From the NCBI RefSeq assembly GCF_002572525.1, contig NZ_PDBS01000001.1, forward strand, positions 1,550,001-1,614,000: 64,000 nt of DNA. Direction: 5' to 3'. Origin of the DNA: Natrinema sp. CBA1119. Its GTDB lineage: Archaea; Halobacteriota; Halobacteria; Halobacteriales; Natrialbaceae. The stretch's first letter is position 1. Each line of letters begins with the position of its first letter. The translations under genes were made by a program, and so were the position numbers. Shown one piece after another: positions 25,311-34,525 of the stretch. The notes beneath the pieces were generated by a model. That model made no database searches. It was not told the origin of the DNA and saw only the letters and a program-made list of their open reading frames with translations.

Positions 25311-26000
25311 CTATGCGGTACCGACGCACAGTTCGTCGAGTGTCTCGCCGATCGCCTCGAGGTACTCCTCGGGCTCGTATCCCAGTCGGCCGATCCAGAC
25401 GTCTTGATAGGATGGATGCAGAATCGGCACGAGCCGGACGTCGAGCCGTTCGCACCGTACCGGCTCGAGCACGCTGTCGATAAAGCCCTCGAGCGTCCGC
25501 TCTTCGGCCGCGAGTACGGTCTTCGTCGCGTGCTTTCCCGTCGCGAGGACGACCGTCGGATCGATCGTCTCGAGTTCGGTCAGGAGATGAGTCCGGCAGT
25601 TCGCGCGCTCCTCGGGGGTTGGTTCGCGATTACTCGTCGGGTCATCGCTCGCCGGAAAGCACTTCACGGCGTTCGTGTAGTAGGCGTCGTCGCCGTAGCC
25701 GATCTCGTCGATCATCCGACGGATGCGCCGACCGGAGTGTCTCGAGGTGTAGGCTTTGCCGGTCCAGTTGCCGCCCCGCCAGCGGTCGGCGTCGGGGTTG
25801 CCGTATCCCGGCGCTTCGCCGACGACGACCAGGTCGGCCTCGAGCGGGCCGGTTCCCCACGAGATGCACTCGCGGGACTCGACGAGTGCCGAACAGCGTG
25901 TGCAGTCGGGCTCGAGGACGTTTCGGTCGCTCGGATAGGCCGGGGATTCTGCGGTTGCCGAGTCGGGTTCGGCATCGGTATCGGGGTCGGTCGCGGGCAC
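25311..26000 (-). CDS. uracil-DNA glycosylase, iron-sulfur type
   Basis: A 229-residue UDG-superfamily protein of the family 4/5 kind. After a disordered acidic N-terminus (residues 1-28) it has C33 and C36 (DCTRCSALVESREC), the uracil-recognition motif VVGEAPGYGNPD, the second Cys region (NAVKCFP and ANCRTHL), and the C-terminal HPSYQDVW motif. The four cysteines are expected to hold a [4Fe-4S] cluster. It removes uracil from DNA. The start is GTG at 25998-26000; an ATG overlapping it is out of frame. Confidence 0.88.
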   Translation of the reverse strand: MPATDPDTDAEPDSATAESPAYPSDRNVLEPDCTRCSALVESRECISWGTGPLEADLVVVGEAPGYGNPDADRWRGGNWTGKAYTSRHSGRRIRRMIDEIGYGDDAYYTNAVKCFPASDDPTSNREPTPEERANCRTHLLTELETIDPTVVLATGKHATKTVLAAEERTLEGFIDSVLEPVRCERLDVRLVPILHPSYQDVWIGRLGYEPEEYLEAIGETLDELCVGTA

Positions 26001-26118
26001 ATACCGAGATACGACCGCAGGCGCTTAGACCGGTCGATTCGATGCGGCTTCCGTCCATGTGGTCGTGTCGCACTCGAGGGGACAGGTTTACCTTCTGTGG
26101 GTGGGTACCAGCAGGGTA

Positions 26119-26349
26119 ATGCCAACGCTCGATCCTGAACTACTCGTGGAATCACTCACACTGGTCGTCTACACCGTCGTCGCCGGTGTATTGACGGTCG
26201 GCGGCGTCCTCGTCGAACAGGCGAGCCTCCAGCACCTCGGGGGTGGCGAGGCGATGATCGCAATGTGGATGGCTCTCCTCGGCGGCGTCATGCTCTACGC
26301 TGGCGCGTACGGACTGGGCTATCAGAAGGTCCTCTCGAAGTACGTCTGA
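26119..26349 (+). CDS. small two-helix membrane protein
   Basis: A 76-residue protein (MPTLDPELLVESLTLVVYTV). One hydrophobic helix spans residues 10-33 and another 47-67, with an ASLQHLGGGEA linker. The start ATG at 26119 follows TTTACC at about 29 bases. It lies 93 bases before ileS on the same strand and is probably co-expressed by proximity only. No family recognised. Confidence 0.75.
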   Translation: MPTLDPELLVESLTLVVYTVVAGVLTVGGVLVEQASLQHLGGGEAMIAMWMALLGGVMLYAGAYGLGYQKVLSKYV

Positions 26350-26442
26350 GCGGCCGAAAACGACGTTCGATTTCTCGAGACATCGACGCGAGCGACCTGC
26401 AATATCGATTCCTCTTTACTACCGGAGGCGATTAGGTCGAGT

Positions 26443-29400
26443 ATGAGCAGGTTCGGCGAGGTCGACGACCAGTACGACCCACACGAACTCGAGCAGCGGG
26501 TCTTCGAGTACTGGGACGACGTCGACGCCTACGAGCAGACGGTCGAGCACCGAGCGGACGGTGAGTCCTATTTCTTCGTCGACGGCCCGCCGTACACGTC
26601 GGGATCGGCGCACATGGGGACCACCTGGAACAAGTCGCTGAAGGACGTCTACATCCGCTTCCTGCGAATGCAGGGGTACGATGTCACCGATCGCCCCGGC
26701 TACGACATGCACGGGCTTCCCATCGAGACCCGCGTCGAGGAGCGACTGGGTTTCGAGAACAAGAAGGACATCGAGGAGTTCGGCGAGGAGAACTTCATCC
26801 AGGAGTGCAAGGATTACGCCGACGAACAGCTCGAGGGACTCCAATCCGACTTTCAGGACTTCGGCGTCTGGATGGACTGGGACGACCCCTACCGAACGGT
26901 CGAGCCGGAGTACATGGAGGCGGCCTGGTGGGGTTTCTCGAACGCCGCCGACCGCGGCCTCGTCGAGAAAGGCCACCGCTCCATCTCACAGTGTCCGCGC
27001 TGTGAGACCGCCATCGCGAACAACGAGGTCGAGTACGAGGACGTCGAGGATCCCTCGATCTACGTCAAATTCGACCTCGCCGAGCGAGAGGGCTCGCTCG
27101 TCATCTGGACGACGACCCCGTGGACGATCCCGGCGAACACCTTCGTCGCGGTCGACGAGGACGGCGATTACGTCGGGGTTCGTGCGGAGAGAGACGGCGA
27201 GGAAGAGCTGCTGTATCTCGCCGAGGCGAAACACCAGGAGGTCCTGCGGGAGGGCCGCTACGACGACTACGAGGTGGAGGCGGAAGTCACCGGTGAGGAA
27301 CTGCTCGGCTGGACCTACGAGCATCCGCTCAGCGAGGAGGTTCCCGATCATCCGGACCACGAAGGCGCACTCGAGGTCTACGCCGCCGACTACGTCGACA
27401 CCGACGGCGACGGGACCGGGCTGGTTCACTCCGCGCCCGGCCACGGTGAGGTGGACTTCGAGCGCGGCCGCGAACTCGGCTTCCCGATCTTCTGTCCAGT
27501 CGGTAGCGACGGCGTCTACACCGCGGAAGCGGGCAAATACGAGGGGCAGTTCGTCAAGGACGCGGACGACGAGATCACGGCCGACCTCGAGGACGAGGGC
27601 GCGCTGCTCGCCTCGGGCACCGTCAATCACAGTTACGGCCACTGCTGGCGGTGTGACACGGGGATCCTCCAGATCGTCACCGACCAGTGGTTCATCACGA
27701 TTACCGATATCAAAGACGACCTCCTCGAGAACATCGAGGACAGCGAGTGGCACCCCGAGTGGGCCCGCGACAACCGCTTCCGCGACTTCGTCGAGGAGGC
27801 ACCGGACTGGAACGTCTCCCGACAGCGCTACTGGGGCATTCCGCTGCCGATCTGGACGCCGGAAGACCGGGACGATGATGAGGACATGATCGTCGTCTCG
27901 ACGCGCGAGGAACTGGCCGAGCGCGTCGATCAGGATATCGACCCCGAGGAAGTCGACCTCCACAAGGACACCGTCGACGACCTGACGATCACCGACGGGG
28001 ACACCGCCTACACTCGCGTTCCCGACGTGTTCGACGTCTGGCTCGACTCCTCCGTCGCGTCGTGGGGGACGCTGAACTACCCCTCGGACGACAGCCGGTT
28101 CGACGAGCTCTGGCCCGCCGACCTCATCCTCGAGGCCCACGACCAGACTCGCGGCTGGTTCTGGTCCCAGCTGGGGATGGGCACCGCCGCACTCGGCGAG
28201 AGCCCCTACACGGAGGTGTTGATGCACGGTCACGCGCTCATGCCCGACGGCCGCGCGATGAGCAAGTCCAAGGACATCCTGGTCGACCCCCACGAGGCGA
28301 TCGACCGCCACGGCCGGGATACCATGCGGCTGTTCTTGCTGTCGAACAACCCGCAGGGCGAGGACATGCGCTTCGACTGGGACGGGATGCAGACGATGGA
28401 GAACCACCTCCGGACGCTGTGGAACGTCTTCCGGTTCCCGCTGCCGTACATGCGCTTAGACGAGTTTGATCCACAGGAAACCCCCCTCGAGGACGCGGAC
28501 GAAGATCTCGAGCTGATCGACGAGTGGGTGCTCGCCCGGCTGCAGTCCACGAAGGCCGAGATGACCGACCACCTCGAGGAGTTCCGCCAGGATAGGGCGG
28601 TCGACGCGCTCCTCGAGTTCGTCGTCGAGGACGTCTCGCGCTTTTACGTGCAGGCGGTCCGCGAGCGCATGTGGGCCGAGGAGGACAGCGGTTCGAAGAC
28701 TGCGGCCTACGCGACGATCTATCGGGTGCTCCGGGAGAGCGTCGCCCTGCTCGCGCCGTATGCGCCCTTCATCAGCGAGGAGATTTACGGGACGCTCACC
28801 GGCGACGACGGCCACCCCACGGTCCACATGGAGGACTGGCCCGCGGTCGACGAGTACTGGCAGGACGAACAGCTCGAGGAGGACGTCGCCCTCCTCCGCG
28901 CGATCGAGGAGGCCGGCGCGAACGCGCGCCAGCAGGCCGGCCGCAAGCTGCGCTGGCCGGTTCCGCGCGTCGTCGTCGCCGCGGACGACCAGCGCGTCGT
29001 CGATGCCGTCGAGCGCCACACCGGGCTACTCGAGGATCGGCTCAACGCCCGCGAGATCGAACTCGTCTCGCCCGAGGAGCGCTGGGAGGAACTCCAGTAC
29101 AGCGCCGAAGCGGACATGAGCGAACTCGGCCCGGCCTTCGGCGACCGCGCCGGCCAAGTCATGAACGCGCTCAACGAGGCCCGTATCGACGAACCGAGCC
29201 TCGAGGCGATCGACGACGCCGTCGCGGACGCACTGGACGCGGGTGAGGAGATCACTGACGAGATGGTTTCCTTTGTCACCCAGACGCCCGACGGCGTCGC
29301 CGGCACCGCGTTCAGCACCGACGGCGACGACCGAGGCGTCGCCTACGTCGACGCCTCGCTGACCGACGATATCGAGAGCGAGGGCTACGCTCGCGAGGTC

Positions 29401-29649
29401 ATCCGCCGGGTCCAGGAGATGCGCAAGGATCTCGATCTCGACGTCGAAGAGCGGATCGCGCTGGATCTCGAGATTGACGACGACCGCGTCGCCGACCTCG
29501 TCGCGGACCACGAGGACCTGATCAGCGAGGAGGTTCGCGCGGACGAGCGCCGCGCGGTCGAGGACGGCCACCGCAAGGAGTGGGATGTCGAGGGTGTGAC
29601 GATGGAGATCGCGATCGAGCCGCTGGCGGCCGCGGAAGCGTCGGACTGA
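26443..29649 (+). CDS. ileS: isoleucyl-tRNA synthetase
   Basis: A 1068-residue class I aminoacyl-tRNA synthetase that charges tRNA-Ile. The HIGH-type signature is S-G-S-A-H-M-G-T at about residues 49-56, and the KMSKS loop is A-M-S-K-S-K-D at about residues 606-612. The CP1 editing domain (VIWTTTPWTIPANTF, then DGTGLVHSAPGHGEVDF) is complete. The C-terminal anticodon-binding region and an acidic tail follow. The start ATG 26443 is preceded by GGAGG 10-15 bases upstream, one of the few Shine-Dalgarno-like sites here. A diverged second copy of the last 45 bases lies at 29816-29860. Confidence 0.98.
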   Translation: MSRFGEVDDQYDPHELEQRVFEYWDDVDAYEQTVEHRADGESYFFVDGPPYTSGSAHMGTTWNKSLKDVYIRFLRMQGYDVTDRPGYDMHGLPIETRVEERLGFENKKDIEEFGEENFIQECKDYADEQLEGLQSDFQDFGVWMDWDDPYRTVEPEYMEAAWWGFSNAADRGLVEKGHRSISQCPRCETAIANNEVEYEDVEDPSIYVKFDLAEREGSLVIWTTTPWTIPANTFVAVDEDGDYVGVRAERDGEEELLYLAEAKHQEVLREGRYDDYEVEAEVTGEELLGWTYEHPLSEEVPDHPDHEGALEVYAADYVDTDGDGTGLVHSAPGHGEVDFERGRELGFPIFCPVGSDGVYTAEAGKYEGQFVKDADDEITADLEDEGALLASGTVNHSYGHCWRCDTGILQIVTDQWFITITDIKDDLLENIEDSEWHPEWARDNRFRDFVEEAPDWNVSRQRYWGIPLPIWTPEDRDDDEDMIVVSTREELAERVDQDIDPEEVDLHKDTVDDLTITDGDTAYTRVPDVFDVWLDSSVASWGTLNYPSDDSRFDELWPADLILEAHDQTRGWFWSQLGMGTAALGESPYTEVLMHGHALMPDGRAMSKSKDILVDPHEAIDRHGRDTMRLFLLSNNPQGEDMRFDWDGMQTMENHLRTLWNVFRFPLPYMRLDEFDPQETPLEDADEDLELIDEWVLARLQSTKAEMTDHLEEFRQDRAVDALLEFVVEDVSRFYVQAVRERMWAEEDSGSKTAAYATIYRVLRESVALLAPYAPFISEEIYGTLTGDDGHPTVHMEDWPAVDEYWQDEQLEEDVALLRAIEEAGANARQQAGRKLRWPVPRVVVAADDQRVVDAVERHTGLLEDRLNAREIELVSPEERWEELQYSAEADMSELGPAFGDRAGQVMNALNEARIDEPSLEAIDDAVADALDAGEEITDEMVSFVTQTPDGVAGTAFSTDGDDRGVAYVDASLTDDIESEGYAREVIRRVQEMRKDLDLDVEERIALDLEIDDDRVADLVADHEDLISEEVRADERRAVEDGHRKEWDVEGVTMEIAIEPLAAAEASD
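29605..29649 (+). repeat. ileS 3' end, copy 1 (functional)
   Basis: The last 14 codons and the TGA of ileS. This 45-base stretch recurs at 29816-29860 with four differences, including TGA against TAA. Confidence 0.9.
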
Positions 29650-29688
29650 TGCGATAAATCTCCGGAACGAGAGGCGAAGCCGACCGTT

Positions 29689-29810
29689 CTGCTTTTTGGT
29701 CTCTTGCCGAACGGAGTGAGGCAAGGTCAGCGAGAGCTTTGCTCTCGCCGGACGGATTTTTGCGCGAGGGATGACGACCGAAGGGAGTCATCCGAGCAGA
29801 AAAAGGTGGA
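29689..29810 (+). repeat. hairpin element family 2, copy 2 (module X)
   Basis: Downstream of ileS lies a run of three inverted repeats: TTGCC/GGCAA around a GAACGGAGTGA core, GCGAGAG/CTCTCGC, and GATGAC/GTCATC. The framing sequences CTGCTTTTTGGTC at the left and GATTTTTGCGCGAG then CCGAGCAGAAAAAGGTGGA at the right match module X at 11124-11190 on the minus strand. The internal part is different in length and sequence. Confidence 0.7.
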
Positions 29811-29815
29811 TGTCC

Positions 29816-29860
29816 GAGATTACGATCGAACCGCTGGCGGCCGCGGAAGCGTCGGACTAA
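29816..29860 (+). repeat. duplicated ileS 3' end, copy 2 (fragment)
   Basis: These 45 bases match 29605-29649 at 41 positions. The differences are at codon third positions, one Ala-to-Thr change and the stop (TAA for TGA). It looks like the 3' end of a related but not identical ileS allele, left downstream of the intact gene. No reading frame uses it. Confidence 0.9.
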
Positions 29861-29972
29861 CCGGTCACGAGGCTACCGCTCGCCGGATCGTTCTCACTCG
29901 CCGCTGTTTCAACGAAACGTGACAGTACCGCTGCCATAAACGTCTTGAGCGCTGACTGACCAGCAACGGGTA

Positions 29973-32063
29973 GTGAAATCTCGGCTCGCCACCTTCGTGT
30001 TTGTCGTCTTACTCGTCTGCAGTCTTCCGGCCGGTGTCGGTGCCCTCGAGCCGGCACGAACCGCGGATTCCGAGGCGATGTCCGGTCTCGATGTCGGTTC
30101 CAGCGAGTCGCTCGTTTCGGCCGGGACGAGCGCCGGATCGGTGGCCGCAACGGCCGGCTCCGAGGACGTCCTCCACCGGACGACCGTCCTTCGGCACCGT
30201 CCGGCGGAGTCCGACCTGTTCGAGGCGGAGACGACGCTTGACGTCCCCGACTCCGTCACGGAACTCGAGATCACGTTACAGCCCGGTGCGACCGTCGAGT
30301 CGACGACGGGGTTCGAACGGACGGGCGAGCGGACCTACGAGTGGACCGAGTCGACCGACGAGCCGACGATTCGGTACACGATGCCGGCCGATCGGACGGG
30401 GGACGAGGGGACCGTCGGCTCGTCGAGCGACGGCTACACGTTCGTCGACACCGGTGACTGGGGCGTGGTCCAGGTGCCCGACGTTTCGATCGGGTACAGT
30501 CGGACCGATCCTGTCGGCATCGAAAAGTCGGTGCGCGTCGACGGGCCGGGTGCGACCGGCGGCGACATCGCGTTCTTCGGCGAGGTCCAGGAGCACCGGC
30601 GGACCGTCGGCGGGGAGACGTTCAGGCTGGTCGTTCCCGAGGCCGCGACCCTCGAGGAGTCGCCCGAGGCGATCCTGTCGGCGCTGACGGAGGCCAGCGG
30701 CCGACTCGACGTCGGGATGCGAAGCGACGAGGTGTTCGTCGTCGCGGTCCCAAATGATGTCGACTGGGGGCCGCCGGGGCTCAAGTACGGCCGATCGGAC
30801 GCGTGGGTTGTCGCCGACGAACGGCTCGAGAAGTCGAACCCGGTCTGGTTCCACGAGTACGTTCACGTTCGCCAGCGCTTCTCCAATTCGAACGACGACA
30901 CCGCCGCCGAAGTGGAGTGGCTGGTCGAGGCCCAGGCAGACTACTACGCGGGTCTGCTTGCCCTCGAGACCGGGCGCACCGACTTCGGGGACTTCAGCGA
31001 CCTCCTCGAGCGAGGGGAACGGTCACGGTACGCCGACGGAGTATTGATCGACCGATCGACGTGGGACGACCCGGACACCGACTACGCGAAGGGGGCGCTC
31101 GTCTACGGCGAGATCGACCGCCGACTGCGGCTCGCGACCGACGGCGATCGCACGCTCGAGGATGTCTTCCGCACGCTGAACGCCCGGGAGGGGGAGATAA
31201 CCGAGGCGGACTTCCTCCGCCTGCTCGAGGAGTACGGCGGAACGGACGTCCGGGCCGCCGCCGAGCGGTACACGCGGACCGAAGCGACCCCCGAGATGTG
31301 GAGTCGGAGCCAGCACGGGGCGGCCTTCGACCAGCCGGTCGCAGTCTTCGAGTACGGGCTGGGAACCGAGTCGATCGACGTGGGAGACCGAGAGTGGCCG
31401 CGCTGGAACTTGTCGACGATCGATTCGATCAGCGGCGAGAACGGCGACGTAATCGCAGTTCCGGTCGCTGAATCCGTGTCGATCCCGGTCACGGTCGATA
31501 ACGTCGGCGATCGCGACGGGACCTACGACGCGACCCTGCAGGTCGACGGCCGAGTGGCCGATCACGAGCAGGGGACGCTCGCGCCCGGCGAGGGGACGAG
31601 CCATCGCCTCTCGTGGACGCCGTCGAAGCCCGGCGAGTACACGGTTCGCGTCGGCTCCGAGCGGCTGACCGCCGTCGTCCGGTCGGCTCCGAGCGTGACC
31701 GTTTCCGACCTCCGACTCTCCTCCGAGACGATCGATCCCGGTGAGTCGGTGACGGCGACCGCGACAGTCGAATCCGCCGACGACCGACCGGCGGCGGCCG
31801 TCATCGCGTTCCGGACCGCCGAGGGCGTCGTCGCCGAGCGATCGGTGGCGCTCCGACCCGGCGAGTCGACGACGGTCGAGGCGACCCTCCAGTTCGACGA
31901 GAGCGGGCGATACGAGATCGGCGTCGGCGAGCAGACGGTCACCGTTCGCGTCGGCGGCGGGCCGGCCGCGGCGCTCGATGAGGTCTCCGGCTTCGGCGTC
32001 CCGGCGGCCCTCGTTGCCCTCGTGATGGCCGTTTCCGGGGCGTTGCTGGTCCGCCGTCGCTGA
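29973..32063 (+). CDS. secreted gluzincin-type zinc peptidase with C-terminal anchor
   Basis: The 696-residue product starts at GTG 29973 with a Sec signal peptide (KSRLATFVFVVLLVCSLPAGVGA). The zinc-binding H-E-Y-V-H is at residues 294-298, with the likely third ligand Glu in W-L-V-E-A-Q-A-D at residue 319, the gluzincin arrangement (M1/M61-like). Two CARDB/Ig-like domains follow at about 480-555 and 560-650. The C-terminus has a helix ending in three Arg (residues 670-696). It resembles the PGF-CTERM anchor, but the tripeptide here is S-G-F. It is expected to act on the cell surface, substrate unknown. Confidence 0.8.
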   Translation: MKSRLATFVFVVLLVCSLPAGVGALEPARTADSEAMSGLDVGSSESLVSAGTSAGSVAATAGSEDVLHRTTVLRHRPAESDLFEAETTLDVPDSVTELEITLQPGATVESTTGFERTGERTYEWTESTDEPTIRYTMPADRTGDEGTVGSSSDGYTFVDTGDWGVVQVPDVSIGYSRTDPVGIEKSVRVDGPGATGGDIAFFGEVQEHRRTVGGETFRLVVPEAATLEESPEAILSALTEASGRLDVGMRSDEVFVVAVPNDVDWGPPGLKYGRSDAWVVADERLEKSNPVWFHEYVHVRQRFSNSNDDTAAEVEWLVEAQADYYAGLLALETGRTDFGDFSDLLERGERSRYADGVLIDRSTWDDPDTDYAKGALVYGEIDRRLRLATDGDRTLEDVFRTLNAREGEITEADFLRLLEEYGGTDVRAAAERYTRTEATPEMWSRSQHGAAFDQPVAVFEYGLGTESIDVGDREWPRWNLSTIDSISGENGDVIAVPVAESVSIPVTVDNVGDRDGTYDATLQVDGRVADHEQGTLAPGEGTSHRLSWTPSKPGEYTVRVGSERLTAVVRSAPSVTVSDLRLSSETIDPGESVTATATVESADDRPAAAVIAFRTAEGVVAERSVALRPGESTTVEATLQFDESGRYEIGVGEQTVTVRVGGGPAAALDEVSGFGVPAALVALVMAVSGALLVRRR

Positions 32064-32224
32064 CCGTGAGAGGGATCGCGACCGCGGCTCAGACGGATCC
32101 CGCGTTCGACGTTCGGGGTGACCGCGATCCGTTATGCACGACCGCACCTGCGGCGTTCGTGCTCATCGCTACTGACGAATTTGATTCGAGATGAAAACGA
32201 GTACCGGCCGACTCACCGCGGGGC

Positions 32225-32767
32225 TCACGCCTCGAGGTCGACGCGGAACTGACACGCGTCGGCACCGTCGCTGGCGCAGGCCGTTTCCGTAACGGTCGCG
32301 TCGGCGTCGAACGCGGCGACGATCCCTTCGAGAATCCCGTGGGCGAGGCCGCAGTATCGGGTGTCGCGGCCCGACTCGTACGTGACGACCACAGCGTCGG
32401 ACTCGCGGTGACAGGAGAGTGCAGGCAGCACGGTCCCCTCGGTGGCAGCTTCCACGTCGTCGGTGACCGCCTCGAGTGACTCGAGCAGTTCCGGCAGCTC
32501 CCAGTCGCGGCGCAAGTGAGCGCTGAACGTCGACAGCAGTTCCGGCGCGAGGGTCCGACCGAAGTCGCGTTCGATCGCGCGCCTGTCCTGGGTGGCCATC
32601 GTCGACAGGGTCTCGAGGACGGCGTCGATTTCGCCGTCCTCGTAGTGGGTGACGGGCAGGTACAGCTTCGGCTCGAGGCCGGAGCGCTCGACGATCGTAT
32701 CCCACGTGTCGTCGTCGGTCCGGGCGACGACGTACTCTTTGAGGGTTTTGTGGACGATTCCGTGCAT
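32225..32767 (-). CDS. heme NO-binding (HNOB)-like protein lacking the proximal His
   Basis: A 180-residue protein starting MHGIVHKTLKEYVVAR at the ATG 32765-32767, the usual opening of HNOB/H-NOX domains. The C-terminal half has the conserved Y-E-S-G-R-D motif followed by C-G-L-A-H-G-I-L-E-G-I-V, corresponding to the YxSxR and following helix of HNOB. The helix that carries the heme-binding His in H-NOX proteins reads LESLEAVTDDVEAA here, without a His. The protein probably has the fold but binds no heme, or binds another ligand. It converges with the peptidase gene and is on the same strand as prs. Confidence 0.75.
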   Translation of the reverse strand: MHGIVHKTLKEYVVARTDDDTWDTIVERSGLEPKLYLPVTHYEDGEIDAVLETLSTMATQDRRAIERDFGRTLAPELLSTFSAHLRRDWELPELLESLEAVTDDVEAATEGTVLPALSCHRESDAVVVTYESGRDTRYCGLAHGILEGIVAAFDADATVTETACASDGADACQFRVDLEA

Positions 32768-32871
32768 CGAGTCAATGTAGTTCGATATCCGCGGCGTCTC
32801 GTGTGGCCGAGCAAGTCTCGTGCCACGCGCTAACAACTAGGTGACTGGCCGGGGACTACTTAATCGTTTGC

Positions 32872-33729
32872 TTACAGGTGTCTTGCGAGGGTCGGTGCGA
32901 CCGAGACGGTGCTAACCCCGCGCTCGATGGTGTCGGTGCCATAGATCGCTTCGACGCCGGCCCGCGAGAGCTTCGTGACGGCGTTGCGGGCCAGTAGCGG
33001 GTGGACGCAGGTGACGAACACGCGCCCCACGTTTCGCTCCTGCAGGACGGCGACGGCCTCGCTCATCGTGGACCCCGTCGCGATGATATCGTCGACGACG
33101 ACGACGTCTCGGTCGGCCACGTCGACGTCGCTCGGGGAAATCTCGACGTCGGTCCCGGAGTGGCGGGTCTTCTCGAAGTAGTCGGTCTCACCCGCGCCGG
33201 CGGCGTCCCGAACCGTCTCCGCGAGATCGATTGCGCCGGCGTCGGGGGAGAGAAAGACCGGCTCTACGAGGTCGTCGGGCAGTGGTTCGGCCAGTCGACC
33301 CGCCGCGTCGACGGCCGTCGCCGTCGGCTCGAAGAACTCGCAGACGCCCGCCTCGTGTGGAGTGACCGTGAGCACGCGGTCCGCGCCGGTCGAGATCGAA
33401 CGGGCGACCGCCCGCGCGGAGACGGGATGGCCCGCCTCGAAGGCCTCGTCCTGTCGAGCGTAGCCCATGTACGGCAGCACGGTGACGACCTCCTCGACGC
33501 CCGCTTCGCGAGCGGCGTCCTGTAACTGGAGTACCTCGAGGTGGGCGTCGCTCGAGACGGTCGAGGCGACGATCACCGCCCGATCCGGGTCGGTGTCGGC
33601 CAGTCCCGGGACGGCCGCGAGCAGTTCGCCGTCGGGAAAGCGGTCGTATTCGACGGCGGCGAGCGGTTCCTCGAGCTCTCGAGCGAGCGTCGCGGCGAGA
33701 GCCTGCGACGCCGATCCGCTGACGATCAT
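32872..33729 (-). CDS. prs: ribose-phosphate pyrophosphokinase
   Basis: Makes PRPP from ribose 5-phosphate and ATP, feeding histidine, purine and pyrimidine synthesis. The 285-residue protein has the archaeal PRPP synthetase motifs: RFPDGEL near residue 30, the flexible catalytic loop with PYMGYARQDEAF (ATP region), and the PRPP loop VVVVDDIIATGSTM at about residues 205-218. The start is the ATG at 33727-33729, with a GGTTTACC box about 27 bases upstream on the minus strand. Confidence 0.96.
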   Translation of the reverse strand: MIVSGSASQALAATLARELEEPLAAVEYDRFPDGELLAAVPGLADTDPDRAVIVASTVSSDAHLEVLQLQDAAREAGVEEVVTVLPYMGYARQDEAFEAGHPVSARAVARSISTGADRVLTVTPHEAGVCEFFEPTATAVDAAGRLAEPLPDDLVEPVFLSPDAGAIDLAETVRDAAGAGETDYFEKTRHSGTDVEISPSDVDVADRDVVVVDDIIATGSTMSEAVAVLQERNVGRVFVTCVHPLLARNAVTKLSRAGVEAIYGTDTIERGVSTVSVAPTLARHL

Positions 33730-33895
33730 AGTCGGTGGGACAGGCCGGGGGGTAAACCAGTTTTCGTTCTCGGACCGAGAGAGTCGACTCGCACCGTTCG
33801 CAAAAAAGCGTCGTCGCGATCCGTTGTGAGGAAATGGACGCAACTACCCGTTCGACTCGGCACGCGATTCGATCGCTCGCTCACGACCCGTTCGA

Positions 33896-34423
33896 TCACG
33901 CCTCGGCATCGTCGACCGTCGCATCGCCGTCGCCGCACGCGCCGCCGTCGGTGTCGCTTAGAATCTTCAGTTCGCCGTTTCGGGTGACCAGCGCGAAGAC
34001 GTTGATGCAGTCCGGATCGTTCCACTTCGCCGGCGTGACCTGGGTCGGTTCCCCCCCGTCGAGCCGGAACATGATGTTGAACGCACCCGGTTCGGTCGAC
34101 CAGTTCCGCTCGAGTTCCGCGCCGCTGTCGGCCGCGAGTTCGTGGGTCGACCAGTGTTCGGGATCGCCCCCGAACTCGACGATGACGTCGACCGTATGCG
34201 ATTCGTCGTTTAGATTCTCGACGGAGATTTCCCCGAGGAGCGTGCCGCTCGTCGCATCGGTCGGTTCGTTCTCGGGCTCGGCGGGTTCGTTTCCGTTCCC
34301 GTTTCCGCTCCCGTCCCCGTTACCGTTCCCTGCGTCTTCGTCGCTGCCCGTACAGCCGGCGACCGCACCCGTGAGTGCGGTGCCGGTCACAGCCAGTAGT
34401 CGTCGGCGTGGTAGTTCGCTCAT
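33896..34423 (-). CDS. Tat-exported lipoprotein, unknown
   Basis: The 175-residue protein carries a Tat signal (RRRLLAVTGTALTG) and a lipobox A-V-A-G-C at residues 20-24, followed by a Gly/Asn/Glu-rich linker (GNGNGDGSGNGNGN). The mature domain (60-165) has strands and a conserved-looking WNDPDCINVFALV segment. Such single-domain lipoproteins are abundant in Halobacteria and bind small ligands or metals. The start ATG at 34421-34423 lies 27 bases downstream, on the minus strand, of a GTTTAAC/TATAC box. Confidence 0.8.
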   Translation of the reverse strand: MSELPRRRLLAVTGTALTGAVAGCTGSDEDAGNGNGDGSGNGNGNEPAEPENEPTDATSGTLLGEISVENLNDESHTVDVIVEFGGDPEHWSTHELAADSGAELERNWSTEPGAFNIMFRLDGGEPTQVTPAKWNDPDCINVFALVTRNGELKILSDTDGGACGDGDATVDDAEA

Positions 34424-34525
34424 GTACTCACAGAGAATAATCCCGTATAGTTAAACGTCCGTCAGACATCGCGCCTGACCGGCGGTCTCAGACGCACACT
34501 CTCCGACATCGCTGGGCCGTTGATC

